This document shows, in pieces, positions 9,179 to 18,314 of a stretch of DNA of 64,000 nt. Source of the stretch: Halopiger aswanensis (GTDB lineage Archaea > Halobacteriota > Halobacteria > Halobacteriales > Natrialbaceae); contig NZ_RAPO01000002.1 of NCBI RefSeq assembly GCF_003610195.1, forward strand, positions 868,001-932,000. The letters are read 5' to 3'. The position numbers and the translations under genes were made by a program. Every line of letters starts with the position of its first letter. Position 1 is the first letter of the stretch. The notes beneath the pieces are model-generated. The model was not told the origin of the DNA, made no database searches, and saw nothing but the letters and a program-made list of their open reading frames with translations.

Positions 9179-9928
9179 TTACTTTTCGTCGCGAGGCGAC
9201 ACCGCGATCGACCCCGCTTCCGCCCGCCGGTGACAGCTTCGACAGAGAGTGACGACATTGTCCATCTTGTGGGCATCTTCGGGTCGGTCGAACGATCGGA
9301 CCGCCCGGACGTGGTGCACGTCCGGATTTTGCCCGAGTTCGTCTAATCCCGCACCGCAGTGCTGGCACTCGTAGTCGTCTCGCTCGAGCGCCTGCCGCCG
9401 AATCCGCCACCACTTCCGTCCGTACTCGATCGTTCCGCCTTCCCACTGGTGATGCTCCGGGCCGACGACGTTCGCCGAGAGCCACTCGCCGTAACACTCG
9501 AGCGTACAGAAGAAGCCGCGTTCTTGCGTCTCGAATTTCGCGGGGCGAACCTCGAGATCCGAGCCGCAAGCGCCACACTCGACGGTTACTCGCGCTCCCT
9601 TCGCCGACGGGTTTTCGGGAAGCAATCCGATCGCGTCTTCGACGCAGTCCGGACAGTACACGCCGTCTTTGTCCGACGGGTAGTACGAAAACGTCTCACC
9701 GCAGGAGTCACACGACGTCGTTTCTTTCCCGCCGCTCCAGTTGCCGTTGTGTTCGCCCGCGTTCGGATTGCAGTCGTCGCAGTACTCCCTGCGCGCCTTC
9801 GGATCGTAAAAGACGGAGCCACAACCCGAACACACCCGGTTCGGCAGCGGCTCGCCGTGCACCTTCGTGTGGTGTTGGCGCATTCCCTGCTCGGTCTGCA
9901 ACGATTTCCCGCACGTGGGACAGTCCAT
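9179..9928 (-). CDS. Multi-zinc-finger HNH endonuclease-like protein
   Basis: A 249-residue protein with a C2H2-type finger at the start (CPTCGKSLQTEQGMRQHHTKVH), then CSGCGSVF...CDDC, CDSCGETF...CPDC and CGACGSDL...CTLEC pairs, and at the C-terminus an HNH domain: YECQHCG followed by PDVHHVRAVRSF and NVVTLCRSCHRR (residues about 185-240). HNH domains cut nucleic acid with one metal ion, and the treble-clef cysteines and HH pair are intact. It lies alone next to tRNA-Gln. It could be a DNA repair or mobile-element nuclease; the target is unknown. Confidence 0.85.
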   Translation of the reverse strand: MDCPTCGKSLQTEQGMRQHHTKVHGEPLPNRVCSGCGSVFYDPKARREYCDDCNPNAGEHNGNWSGGKETTSCDSCGETFSYYPSDKDGVYCPDCVEDAIGLLPENPSAKGARVTVECGACGSDLEVRPAKFETQERGFFCTLECYGEWLSANVVGPEHHQWEGGTIEYGRKWWRIRRQALERDDYECQHCGAGLDELGQNPDVHHVRAVRSFDRPEDAHKMDNVVTLCRSCHRRAEAGSIAVSPRDEK

Positions 9929-10033
9929 ACTGCGGGTGGGCGCGGTATCGGATATAAACTACAGGCGAGGCTACCGTGATCGAGGGTCAGACGGCAGAAA
10001 ACGATCGCCGAACGATCCGCGACGGCAGCCGCG

Positions 10034-11182
10034 TTACAGGTAGCCTTCCTCGGCCAGTCGCTCGATGCCTTCCTCGAGTCGCTCCTCGCTGGCGGCGTAG
10101 GAAATCCGCGCGTAGCCGGGGGTGCCGAACGCGCTGCCCGGCACCGTGGCGACGTGGGCGTCCTCGAGCGCGCCCTCACACCATTCCTGATCGTCGTCGT
10201 CGACGGGCAGCATCATGTAGAACGCGCCCTGCGGTTCGGCGACGTCGACGCCGTGATCGTCGAGCAGGTCGATGACGAGGTCGCGCCGCTCCTCGAAGGC
10301 TTCGACCATCTCTTCGACGGCGGTGTCGGTGTTCTCGAGGGCCTCGATGCCGGCGTGCTGGACGAAGTTGACGGCCGACGAAACGGAGTGGCTGTGGAGC
10401 TTGCCGGCCTGGTCGATCAGGTCCTCGGGGCCGGCGAAGTAGCCGAGCCGCCAGCCGGTCATCGAGTAGGCCTTCGAGAAGCCGTTGACCGTGATGGTGC
10501 GGTCGGCCATCCCGTCGAAGGTGCCGAGGCTGGTGGGCTCGACGCCGTAGGTGATCTCCTTGTAGATCTCGTCCGAGATGACGGTGACGTCGTGTTCGAC
10601 CGCGAGGTCGCGCACGCCCTCGAGGGCCGCGTCGGAGTAGACGGCGCCGGTGGGGTTCGACGGGGAGTTGACGATCAGCAGTTCGGTGTCATCGGAGACG
10701 GCGGCCTCGAGGTCGTCGAGCGCGGGCTCGAGCTGGAAGTCAGAGTCCGAGAGATCCACGCGGGTCAGGTCGCCGCCGGCCATCTTGACCATGGCCTCGT
10801 AGGAGACCCACGCGGGGTCGAGCAGAACGACCTCGTCGCCGTCCTCGACCAGCGACTGGACGATTTCGTACAGCGCCTGCTTCGCGCCGGGCGTGACGAT
10901 GACCTCGTCGGTGGTGTGCTCGAGGCCGTCCGCGGCGAGCTTGTCGACGATGGCCTCGCGGAGCTCGAGAATGCCGGCGGAGGTGGTGTAGCCGGTGTGG
11001 CCGGCGTCCATCGCGTCCTTCCCTGCCTCGACGATGTTTTCGGGCGTGGGGAAGTCGGGTTCGCCGACGGAGAGGTCGACGATGTCGGCGCCCTCGTTCT
11101 CGAGTTCGGTCGCGAGCGCGGAAATAGCAAGCGTTGCGGACGGTTCGACTCGGGTTACGCGGTCGGTGAATTCCATCGTCAT
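10034..11182 (-). CDS. Class I/II pyridoxal-phosphate aminotransferase (aspartate aminotransferase type)
   Basis: A 382-residue fold-type I aminotransferase. It shows the start VTRVEPSATLAISALA, the phosphate-binding and ring-stacking region TPGAKQALYEIVQ, NSPSNPTGAVYS, SDEIYKEITYG and the PLP lysine in TVNGFSKAYSMTGWRLGY at about residues 228-245. This set fits the archaeal/Thermus-type aspartate aminotransferase group. The amino-acid partner cannot be fixed from sequence. The start at 11182 gives the canonical N-terminus. It follows ribH by 40 bp in the same direction and may share its transcript. Confidence 0.92.
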   Translation of the reverse strand: MTMEFTDRVTRVEPSATLAISALATELENEGADIVDLSVGEPDFPTPENIVEAGKDAMDAGHTGYTTSAGILELREAIVDKLAADGLEHTTDEVIVTPGAKQALYEIVQSLVEDGDEVVLLDPAWVSYEAMVKMAGGDLTRVDLSDSDFQLEPALDDLEAAVSDDTELLIVNSPSNPTGAVYSDAALEGVRDLAVEHDVTVISDEIYKEITYGVEPTSLGTFDGMADRTITVNGFSKAYSMTGWRLGYFAGPEDLIDQAGKLHSHSVSSAVNFVQHAGIEALENTDTAVEEMVEAFEERRDLVIDLLDDHGVDVAEPQGAFYMMLPVDDDDQEWCEGALEDAHVATVPGSAFGTPGYARISYAASEERLEEGIERLAEEGYL

Positions 11183-11222
11183 GGGTGTGGTAGGGTGAAG
11201 TGTCGCGTTGTAGTGTCGTAGT

Positions 11223-11651
11223 CTATCGGTCTGTGTCGGAATCGGGCTCCGGCAGTTCCGAAACCAGATCGAGCGCGCTTTCGACGGCCGTAGCCGCGTT
11301 CTCGACGCGCTCGCGCGCTTCGGCCGCGGACATGCCGGGCCCCGTCACGCCGAGCGTTACGGGGGTGTCGCGCTCGAGGCTCACGTCGGCGAGCCGCTGA
11401 GCGATCGCGTCGCCGATCACCTGGTCGTGGTCGGTGTCGCCGGTGATGATGGCACCGACGACGGCGACGGCGTCGACCTCGGCGCGGCGTGCGAGCCGGT
11501 CGGCGGCCAGCGGCGCGTCGTACGCCCCCGGAACCTGGACCGTCTCGTACACGTCGGCACCTGCGTCGCTGGCGGCCTCGAGGGCCGCCTGTTCCATCTG
11601 CTCGGTGACCGGGCGGTTGAACTCCGCGACCACCAATCCGAGCGCGGTCAT
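11223..11651 (-). CDS. ribH: 6,7-dimethyl-8-ribityllumazine synthase
   Basis: Penultimate enzyme of riboflavin synthesis, which joins a ribityl-aminouracil with dihydroxybutanone phosphate. The 142-residue chain shows the N-terminal AEFNRPVTEQM, the substrate-binding VPGAYDAPLAADRLA and VVGAIITGDTDHDQVI, in which the His of the DHD segment is the usual catalytic base. Length fits the lumazine synthase family that forms pentamers or 60-mers. The C-terminal tail is short and acidic. It lies 40 bp upstream of the aminotransferase gene. Confidence 0.93.
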   Translation of the reverse strand: MTALGLVVAEFNRPVTEQMEQAALEAASDAGADVYETVQVPGAYDAPLAADRLARRAEVDAVAVVGAIITGDTDHDQVIGDAIAQRLADVSLERDTPVTLGVTGPGMSAAEARERVENAATAVESALDLVSELPEPDSDTDR

Positions 11652-11844
11652 ATGGGTGGCGTGGAGAGGGGAGGTAAAAGAGGTGCCGCTTTTCGGAGGC
11701 CAACCGGCTTTCCGCTCGCCGTCTGCCCCGCCAAGACGGCCCCTCGAGCGGGAATAAACTGCCGTAAAACGTCATCAAACGAGAGAAAGTGCCGTTGATG
11801 ACCGTTTGTTTATTTGATCGATCGGCTACTCACCGCCGACTGCA

Positions 11845-12408
11845 ATGAGTCTTGACCGCTACACGACCCCCGCTGGCGTCGACCGCGATACGGTACAGTC
11901 GGTCAGCAAGCTCCTCCTCGCAACCCTCTCGCTGATCGGACTCCTCTATCTCGCCTCACTACTCCCCGGGATCGATCGGCTCGTCCCGGGCACGCCGATC
12001 ACGTTCGCCGCGATCGCGAGCGTCGTCGCGACCGTCACGGTCGTCGGACTCCTGTTATTCCTCGCGCCCGCGCTCGCGGACCTCGTCCGATCGACGTTCG
12101 ATGGCCCGGCCGGAGTCGTCGACGACGTCGCGTCGATCGTCCACCTGTTCGTCGTCCTCGTCGCGGTGCTGGTCGCCCACCGCGGGCTGGCCCTCGCGAT
12201 CGTTCCGCTGCTCGAGGGCGGCGCCTGGGTGTACGACGTCGTCTTCCTCGCGCTCGCGCTGCCCCCGCTCGGCATCCTCGCGGCGCGGCTGTACGTCTCG
12301 CTCGATCCGATCGCCGAGTTGCTGGCCGACACGGTAACGCGAGCCGAATCGGCACCGAACGGAAACACTGACGAGGATGCCGTCGCCACGGAGCGAGGTG
12401 AGCACTAA
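11845..12408 (+). CDS. Haloarchaeal four-helix membrane protein, unknown function
   Basis: A 187-residue protein with four hydrophobic segments at about residues 20-42, 50-75, 95-120 and 130-150, and a short acidic cytoplasmic tail. I do not recognise a named family. It overlaps the next membrane protein by one base, so the two are co-translated and may form a pair. The leader between ribH (divergent) and this gene contains an AT-rich stretch TTTGTTTATTTGATCG at about 11806-11821 that could carry the promoter about 25-35 bp upstream of the start. Confidence 0.75.
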   Translation: MSLDRYTTPAGVDRDTVQSVSKLLLATLSLIGLLYLASLLPGIDRLVPGTPITFAAIASVVATVTVVGLLLFLAPALADLVRSTFDGPAGVVDDVASIVHLFVVLVAVLVAHRGLALAIVPLLEGGAWVYDVVFLALALPPLGILAARLYVSLDPIAELLADTVTRAESAPNGNTDEDAVATERGEH

Positions 12409-13031
12409 TGTCGTTCCCAACCTCCGACGCTGACGCCGCCGAGACGACGGACGGAACCGCAGCCGAGACCGGGCTCCCCGTCCTCGCGGGCGCCGCCGCC
12501 GGACTCGGCGCCTGGCTCGTCGGCTACGCCGTCACCTACCTGCTCGTCGCGAACGATGTCCGCGAGTCGCCGATTCAGCGAATGATCGAAGCGTTCGGCG
12601 GCGAGCCGGCTACCTACGAGATGGTCGGCTGGGTGTTCTACAACGCCCACCTGGCCGAGACGGTGTTCCGGAACGTCCCGCTGGTCGGGAGCCGCGCGAC
12701 GTCGTACATCGGCGGCGAGAACGGGTTCACCGTCGCCCTGTATGCGATTCCCGTCGTAACCCTGCTGGTCGCCGGCCTCGCGCTCGCGGCGTACCGGGGT
12801 TCGTCGGCACCGATCGACGGGCTGCTCGCCGGCCTGACCGCGCTCCCGGGCTACCTCCTCGCCACCGTCGCGGGCGTCTTCCTCTTCGAGGTCACCGTCG
12901 GGAACGCGACGGGCGGCCCCGACGCGTTGCCCGCCGTCGTCCTCGCCGGACTGCTCTTCCCCGCAGTCTGTGCGAGTATCGGCGGCGTCGTCGGCGCCGT
13001 CGTTACCGGCCGAATTCGGAGCGATCGGTAG
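12408..13031 (+). CDS. Haloarchaeal membrane protein, unknown function
   Basis: A 207-residue protein with about five hydrophobic segments, near residues 24-46, 107-128, 140-162, 170-190 and the C-terminus. The central loop after the first helix (NDVRESPIQRMIEAF, then a Trp/Tyr-rich stretch) is polar. It ends with a short basic tail. It starts one base inside the stop of the upstream membrane protein gene. There is no recognisable catalytic motif. Probably a lineage-specific integral membrane partner of its neighbour. Confidence 0.75.
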   Translation: MSFPTSDADAAETTDGTAAETGLPVLAGAAAGLGAWLVGYAVTYLLVANDVRESPIQRMIEAFGGEPATYEMVGWVFYNAHLAETVFRNVPLVGSRATSYIGGENGFTVALYAIPVVTLLVAGLALAAYRGSSAPIDGLLAGLTALPGYLLATVAGVFLFEVTVGNATGGPDALPAVVLAGLLFPAVCASIGGVVGAVVTGRIRSDR

Positions 13032-13133
13032 TCGACGCGGGCGAATGCTATTTTCGCGGCTCGTCGAACGTGGATGATTAACCATGGGTCTCGTAACCAA
13101 ACCTATTCAGCGCTCGAGCGGCTAGAGCGGACA

Positions 13134-13511
13134 ATGACTGATTCCGACGTCGAGACCGACGCGGACGGATCACTCAAGGAGCGCGTCGAGGCCTGGCTCA
13201 GCCGCGAGATGCCGATCATCCAGATGCACGGTGGGACGAGCGCGGTCCGGAAGGCCGACCCCGAGAGCGGCGAGGTCATCATCGAACTCGGCGGCGGCTG
13301 TAAGGGCTGTTCGGTCAGCGACGTGACGACGGGCAACATCGAGGCCGAACTGATCAAGTGGCCCGAGATCGACGAGGTGACGGTCCGCGTGCCGGATGCC
13401 CGCGATAGCCTCGGCGGTCCCGAGCAACCCGAATCGATCATGGGCGTCGATCGAACGGAGGGCGGCCGCGGCGACTGGGGCTCGTCGAATCCCGGCAAGG
13501 ACCACCTGTAG
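13134..13511 (+). CDS. NifU C-terminal domain protein (Fe-S cluster scaffold-like)
   Basis: A 125-residue protein. Residues about 15-90 form the NifU C-terminal (Nfu) domain, with a start like HGGTSAVRKAD and the cysteine pair in ELGGGCKGCSVSDVT (C-x2-C), the two cluster ligands of Nfu scaffolds. It probably helps deliver iron-sulfur clusters to client proteins. The ATG at 13134 is preferred; a longer frame from 13074 has no support. The C-terminal 35 residues are polar and probably disordered. It stands alone with a gap of about 280 bp after it. Confidence 0.88.
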   Translation: MTDSDVETDADGSLKERVEAWLSREMPIIQMHGGTSAVRKADPESGEVIIELGGGCKGCSVSDVTTGNIEAELIKWPEIDEVTVRVPDARDSLGGPEQPESIMGVDRTEGGRGDWGSSNPGKDHL

Positions 13512-13752
13512 CGGTCCGGTCCGAGCCTTGATCCGTCCAGTCCGTCGATAGTATTTTCTCATACGCGCGTAGCCGCACACCCGAGCGTCCGGGGTTCGGA
13601 CAAACCGGAGTCCAGCCGACTGACTTACTCCAGCCGACTGTGTTTTCTCGACAACCCCCTCGAGACGACCGTTCGCCGTTCATTCTCGAGACTCGTGACC
13701 GGGCGTGCGGCACCGCGTGCCACGTTGACAGGGTCGGTGAGTTTTGGGAATG

Positions 13753-13762
13753 CCTATATCCT
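13753..13762 (+). promoter_or_regulatory. Probable TATA box of the ACT-hom operon
   Basis: The AT-rich stretch CCTATATCCTTTTA (13753-13766) lies about 30-35 bp upstream of an ATG at 13792. This spacing is what a leaderless or near-leaderless archaeal transcript needs, so transcription would start at or just before the small upstream ORF. Confidence 0.5.
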
Positions 13763-13791
13763 TTTACGCCACAATTACGGAGTCGTACACC

Positions 13792-13848
13792 ATGACGACG
13801 TGTGGACGTCCGCAAGCCGGTGCCGGAGGTGAGAACGATGGTCGATGA
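13792..13848 (+). CDS. Possible 18-residue leader peptide upstream of the ACT-hom operon
   Basis: A short frame, MTTCGRPQAGAGGENDGR, begins about 30 bp after the TATA-like element and ends at TGA 13846-13848, ten bases past the start codon of the ACT gene. The ACT gene has its own Shine-Dalgarno sequence GGAGGTGA inside this frame (13825-13832). If the message starts near 13785-13792, ribosomes would translate this peptide first without a leader. It has two Thr codons directly after Met, and the operon makes a threonine/methionine precursor. That link is inference, and the frame may be chance. Confidence 0.35.
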   Translation: MTTCGRPQAGAGGENDGR

Positions 13849-14413
13849 GCCAGTCGTCTCCGAGGACGACGAGGAGGGGGACGACCCCGAGACCGACGGT
13901 GGCGTACAGGCCTACACCGTTCGCCTCGAGCTCGTCGACGAGCCCGGAGAGTTGCTTCGCGCCCTCTCCCCGATCGCAGAAAACGGCGGCAACCTCCTGA
14001 GTATTCACCACGAGCGCGGGAATATCACACCGCGCGGGCACATCCCCGTCGAGGTCGACCTCGAGTGCCCGCCCGACCGATTCGAGGACATCGTCGAGGC
14101 GCTACGCGACGCCGGCGTGAACGTCATCCAGGCCGGCGCGGATCGCTACGGCGAGGAGATCAACGTCGTGCTGGTCGGCCACCTCGTCGATACCGACCTC
14201 TCGCACACCCTAAATCGCATTCAGGAAGAGACCAGCGCCGCCGTGCTCGACCTCTCGCTGTCCGCACCCGAAGGAACGGAAAACATCTCGAGCGCGCGCC
14301 TGCGGCTCGCCATCGACTCCGGCGAGGCCGAGGAAACGCTCGCGCAGATCCGCACGATCGGCACGGACAAGGAACTGACCGTCGTCGAACCGCTGCTCGG
14401 AGGTGACGCCTGA
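13838..14413 (+). CDS. ACT-domain amino-acid-binding regulatory protein
   Basis: A 191-residue protein with two ACT modules. After an acidic N-terminal leader, YTVRLELVDEPGELLRALSPIAENGGNLLSI is the first ACT fold, and the part starting INVVLVGHLVDTDLSHTLN is the second. ACT domains bind amino acids and control metabolic enzymes. It overlaps homoserine dehydrogenase by one base, so it is very likely the detached regulatory partner of that enzyme, which lacks its own ACT domain. The start at 13838 has a strong GGAGGTGA five to six bases upstream. Confidence 0.9.
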   Translation: MVDEPVVSEDDEEGDDPETDGGVQAYTVRLELVDEPGELLRALSPIAENGGNLLSIHHERGNITPRGHIPVEVDLECPPDRFEDIVEALRDAGVNVIQAGADRYGEEINVVLVGHLVDTDLSHTLNRIQEETSAAVLDLSLSAPEGTENISSARLRLAIDSGEAEETLAQIRTIGTDKELTVVEPLLGGDA

Positions 14414-15366
14414 TGGGACAGAAACTCGCAATTCTCGGCGCCGGCGACGTGGGCCGCTCGGTCGCGGACCTCGCCGGCGAGTACGGCCACGAAGTCGTCG
14501 CGCTCGCAGACTCCAGTACTGCCGTCGTCGACCCCGACGGAATCGACGTCGAAGCGGCCCTCGAGCGGAAGGTCGGCGGCGAGTCCGTCGGCACCGCCGA
14601 TCCGGAGGCCGTCTTCGAGACCGACTACGACGTCCTCGTCGAGGCGACGCCGACGACGCTCGGTGACGCCGAGCCCGGCTTCTCGCACGTCGAACGCGCC
14701 CTCGAGGCGGACCGGCACGTCGTTCTCGCGAACAAGGGTCCGGTCGCCGAACGCTACGAGGAACTGCAGGCGCTCGAGGCCGACAGCGCCGGCTCGGTCC
14801 GCTTCGAGGCGACCGTCGGCGGCGCGATTCCGGTGCTGTCGACGATCGAAGACGAGACGCCCCAGGCCGTGACCGCCGTTCGGGGCGTCCTCAACGGCAC
14901 CGCGAACTTCATCCTCACGCGCATGGCCGCGGAAGGACTGGACTACGAGCACGTCCTCGCGGAAGCCCAGGATCTGGGGGTTGCTGAAGCTGATCCGACC
15001 TTCGACGTCGACGGCACCGACGCCGCCCTGAAGTTCGTCATCCTCGCGAACGTGCTGGCCGACGGCGGCTTCGCGCTCGAGGACGCCGACGTCACGGGCA
15101 TCCAGAACATCCCCGGCAGCGCGCTCGACCTCGCGGCTGAGGACGGTCGCACCATCCGGCTCATCGGCGAAGCGACCCGTGAGGGCGTCCGCGTGGCTCC
15201 GCGACTGGTCCCCGAGAATGGCCCCCTCGCGGTCACGGGCACGCGAAACATCGTCCAGATCGAAACCAAGAACGCCGGCTCCCTGCACTCGAGCGGTCGC
15301 GGTGCCGGCGGACCCGAGACGGCAACTGCGGTGCTCTCGGACGTCGGCCGGCTCCCCGAACTGTAA
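14413..15366 (+). CDS. hom: Homoserine dehydrogenase
   Basis: Reduces aspartate semialdehyde to homoserine, the branch point for threonine and methionine. The 317 residues begin with the NAD(P) fold LAILGAGDVGRSVADLA; HVVLANKGPVAERY near residue 97 carries the conserved Lys, and GVLNGTANFILTRMA plus AQDLGVAEADPTFDVDGTDAALK are the family signature with the catalytic Asp and Lys. There is no C-terminal ACT domain, so regulation probably comes from the overlapping upstream ACT protein. Confidence 0.95.
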   Translation: MGQKLAILGAGDVGRSVADLAGEYGHEVVALADSSTAVVDPDGIDVEAALERKVGGESVGTADPEAVFETDYDVLVEATPTTLGDAEPGFSHVERALEADRHVVLANKGPVAERYEELQALEADSAGSVRFEATVGGAIPVLSTIEDETPQAVTAVRGVLNGTANFILTRMAAEGLDYEHVLAEAQDLGVAEADPTFDVDGTDAALKFVILANVLADGGFALEDADVTGIQNIPGSALDLAAEDGRTIRLIGEATREGVRVAPRLVPENGPLAVTGTRNIVQIETKNAGSLHSSGRGAGGPETATAVLSDVGRLPEL

Positions 15367-15622
15367 TTCTCGTTCGCTTCGACCGCGAACACGGACCGGT
15401 TCGGACACCACTCGTTCAACTGAACCTTCTCGCTGCGGTTAGAAACGGAAATCCGCCAACGTCTTCCCGTTTCGAGCCCTACTGCTGGTTGCTGTGATCC
15501 CGGCACCTACCACTTCGATCGCGCCGCGATCGCGTGTGGATGTGACACAAACCGCAAGCAGGCGTCGGGATCGACTGAATACGCTTTCGAAATGGTTTTA
15601 ACCGCAACGAGCGAAAGAGACC

Positions 15623-15630
15623 GATATAAG
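15623..15630 (+). promoter_or_regulatory. TATA box of the EF-1alpha operon
   Basis: GATATAAG lies 25-32 bp upstream of the ATG at 15655, the expected distance for a strong archaeal promoter giving an almost leaderless message. The upstream GGTTTTAACCGC (about 15593-15604) may be a second promoter or another control site. Confidence 0.6.
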
Positions 15631-15654
15631 CGCCTCTGCGCGTGAGCTAAAACA

Positions 15655-16917
15655 ATGAGCGAACGACACCAGAACCTGGCCATCATCGGCCACGTGGACC
15701 ACGGGAAGAGTACGCTCGTGGGACGACTCCTCTACGAGACGGGGAGCGTACCCGAGCACGTCATCGAACAGCACCGCGAGGAAGCCGAAGAGAAGGGCAA
15801 GGGCGGCTTCGAGTTCGCCTACGTCATGGACAACCTCGCCGAAGAGCGCGAACGCGGTGTCACCATCGACATCGCCCACCAGGAGTTCTCCACCGACGAG
15901 TACGACTTCACCATCGTCGACTGTCCTGGTCACCGCGACTTCGTCAAGAACATGATCACGGGCGCATCCCAGGCGGACAACGCCGTCCTCGTCGTCGCCG
16001 CTGACGACGGTGTCGCGCCCCAGACCCAGGAGCACGTCTTCCTGGCTCGTACCCTCGGTATCGACGAGCTCATCATCGGCATCAACAAGATGGACGTCGT
16101 CGACTACGAGGAGTCGACGTACAACGAGGTCGTCGAAGAGGTCAACCAGCTGCTCCAGCAGGTCCAGTTCAACACCGACGACGCCTCGTTCATCCCGATC
16201 TCGGCGTTCGAGGGCGACAACATCGCCGAGCGCTCGGACAACACGCCGTGGTACGACGGCGAAATCCTGCTCGAGGCCCTGAACGACCTGCCCGAGCCGG
16301 AGCCGCCGACGGACGCGCCGCTCCGACTCCCGATTCAGGACGTCTACACCATCTCGGGTATCGGTACCGTCCCCGTCGGACGTATCGAGACCGGTGTCAT
16401 GCAGACCGGCGACGACGTCTCCTTCCAGCCCAGCGACGTGGGCGGCGAGGTCAAGACGATCGAGATGCACCACGAGGAAGTGCCGAAGGCCGAGCCCGGT
16501 GACAACGTCGGGTTCAACGTCCGCGGCATCGGCAAGGACGACATCCGCCGCGGTGACGTCTGCGGTCCCGCAGACGACCCGCCGTCCGTCGCCGAGACCT
16601 TCCAGGCACAGATCGTCGTCATGCAGCACCCGTCCGTGATCACGGCGGGCTACACGCCGGTCTTCCACGCTCACACGGCTCAGGTCGCCTGTACGATCGA
16701 GTCCATCGACAAGAAGATGGACCCCTCGAGCGGCGAAGTCGCCGAGGAGAACCCCGACTTCATCCAGTCGGGCGACGCCGCGGTCGTCACCATCCGACCG
16801 CAGAAGCCGCTCAGCATCGAGCCGTCCAGTGAGATCCCCGAACTCGGGAGCTTCGCCATCCGCGACATGGGTCAGACCATCGCGGCCGGCAAGGTCCTCG
16901 AGGTCAACGAGAAGTAA
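15655..16917 (+). CDS. tuf: Translation elongation factor EF-1alpha
   Basis: GTPase that brings aminoacyl-tRNA to the ribosome. G1 is [18 protein letters not shown]2/switch I is [16 protein letters not shown]3 is [14 protein letters not shown]4 is INKMDVVDY and G5 is [10 protein letters not shown]. Domains 2 and 3 follow with [16 protein letters not shown] and [17 protein letters not shown]. The 420-residue length is standard for archaea. It is followed after three bases by the gene for ribosomal protein S10, a common archaeal pairing. A TATA box at about 15623 suggests strong, nearly leaderless expression. Confidence 0.99.
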   Translation: MSERHQNLAIIGHVDHGKSTLVGRLLYETGSVPEHVIEQHREEAEEKGKGGFEFAYVMDNLAEERERGVTIDIAHQEFSTDEYDFTIVDCPGHRDFVKNMITGASQADNAVLVVAADDGVAPQTQEHVFLARTLGIDELIIGINKMDVVDYEESTYNEVVEEVNQLLQQVQFNTDDASFIPISAFEGDNIAERSDNTPWYDGEILLEALNDLPEPEPPTDAPLRLPIQDVYTISGIGTVPVGRIETGVMQTGDDVSFQPSDVGGEVKTIEMHHEEVPKAEPGDNVGFNVRGIGKDDIRRGDVCGPADDPPSVAETFQAQIVVMQHPSVITAGYTPVFHAHTAQVACTIESIDKKMDPSSGEVAEENPDFIQSGDAAVVTIRPQKPLSIEPSSEIPELGSFAIRDMGQTIAAGKVLEVNEK

Positions 16918-16920
16918 TAA

Positions 16921-17229
16921 ATGCAGCAGGCACGCGTTCGACTCGCGGGCACGAGTCCCGACGACCTCGACGACATCTGCGACGACGTCCGCGAGATCGC
17001 GAACAACACCGGCGTCAACCTGAGCGGTCCGATCCCGCTGCCGACAAAGACCCTCGAGGTGCCGACCCGGAAGTCGCCTGACGGCGAGGGCACCGCGACG
17101 TGGGAGCACTGGGAGATGCGCGTCCACAAGCGCCTGATCGATCTGGACGCCGACGAACGCGCACTCCGACAGCTCATGCGCATCCAGGTGCCGAACGACG
17201 TCTCGATCGAGATCGTCCTCGAAGACTAA
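16921..17229 (+). CDS. rps10: 30S ribosomal protein uS10
   Basis: A 102-residue ribosomal protein of the small subunit. It begins [21 protein letters not shown], contains [23 protein letters not shown] and the C-terminal [23 protein letters not shown], the long conserved hairpin loop region of S10. It starts three bases after the EF-1alpha stop and must be co-transcribed with it. Confidence 0.99.
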   Translation: MQQARVRLAGTSPDDLDDICDDVREIANNTGVNLSGPIPLPTKTLEVPTRKSPDGEGTATWEHWEMRVHKRLIDLDADERALRQLMRIQVPNDVSIEIVLED

Positions 17230-17485
17230 CGGACTCGAGGCACTCCGGATCGAGACCGAGAGCCGATCGCGATTCGCGTTCGGCTCCGGGTTGCAGTTCA
17301 TTCACTTTCATCGCGTTATTTTTCGATCCCGTCGAGCGGCGCGTCCATCGTGTGTTGCTCGAGACGCGTCTCGAGGCCGCATCTCGAGGACAGGAGATGA
17401 CTCGAATCAGCACTTGTCCCTCGAGTCGTAGCACAACTGAATACCGCCGCGGGGACTTTTGGTGCGTCCCGTCCCAGTACTCGGT

Positions 17486-18196
17486 ATGGCGAATCGACCG
17501 CGTTCGCGATCCCGCGCCGACTCCCGATCGGGGCTCGCGCCCGATGCGACGGACGGGCCACCGTCGGGCTCGAGCAGTCCCATCGTCGAACTGCTGGGGA
17601 TTTTCGTCCTCGTGTTTGTACTCCAGACGGTGACGGCGCTGATCGGCGTCGGCGTGATGGCCGGGTTGTTCGTCCTCGCGCCGCCCCTGACGACGAACCC
17701 GTGGACGATCGTCACGAGCGTCTACGCGCACGGCGGGCTCGGTCACCTAGTTTCGAACAGTGTCGCGCTGGTCGTCTTCGGCTGGCCGGTCGCGCGAGCG
17801 ACGACGCGCCTCCGCTTTCACGTCTTCTTCGCCGTGACGGGCGCGATCGCCGGCGTTTCGCAGATCGTCCTCAGCGGCGCGTTCGCCGGACTGCCGTTCG
17901 TCGGGGACTGGTTCGCAGTCCGGCCCGTCCTCGGCGCCAGCGGCGCCGTCTTCGCGCTGCTGGGCTATCTGATCGCCTCGAACCGACTCTCGACCGGACT
18001 GGCCTCGTTCGTCGACGTTCCCGACTGGGTCTCGGCGCTGGTCTTCCTCGGGCTCGCCGTCGCGGTCACGCTGGCGACCGCCGCACCGGGCGTCGCCCTG
18101 CTGGCGCACTTCGCCGGCTTCCTGGTCGGGCTGGTCGCCGGCCGACTCCGCGTGCTGCAGGTCGGGTCTCGAGCAGGGAATGGCCCGACGGTGTGA
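17486..18196 (+). CDS. Rhomboid-family intramembrane serine protease
   Basis: A 236-residue protein with an Arg/Ser-rich cytoplasmic N-terminus (about 40 residues) and six hydrophobic helices. The catalytic serine is in VLGASGAVFALLGYL (GASGA motif), the catalytic His is in LLAHFAGFLVGLVAGRL, and the L1-loop segment AHGGLGHLVSNSVALVVFG is typical. The ATG at 17486 is chosen over an upstream one at 17459 because the family N-terminus is polar and short. It cleaves membrane-spanning substrates; the substrate is unknown. A separate gene from the M48 protease that follows, though both act at the membrane. Confidence 0.93.
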   Translation: MANRPRSRSRADSRSGLAPDATDGPPSGSSSPIVELLGIFVLVFVLQTVTALIGVGVMAGLFVLAPPLTTNPWTIVTSVYAHGGLGHLVSNSVALVVFGWPVARATTRLRFHVFFAVTGAIAGVSQIVLSGAFAGLPFVGDWFAVRPVLGASGAVFALLGYLIASNRLSTGLASFVDVPDWVSALVFLGLAVAVTLATAAPGVALLAHFAGFLVGLVAGRLRVLQVGSRAGNGPTV

Positions 18197-18314
18197 GCGC
18201 GAGGAACTCGAGTACCGCGTCTCGAGCGGGGGTCGGTGCCGCTATTGACGCCGACCAGTGATGGCGGAAGGTTTTTGCGCGTTTTCTGTGTCGGTAGCCA
18301 ACAGGTTGGATTCG

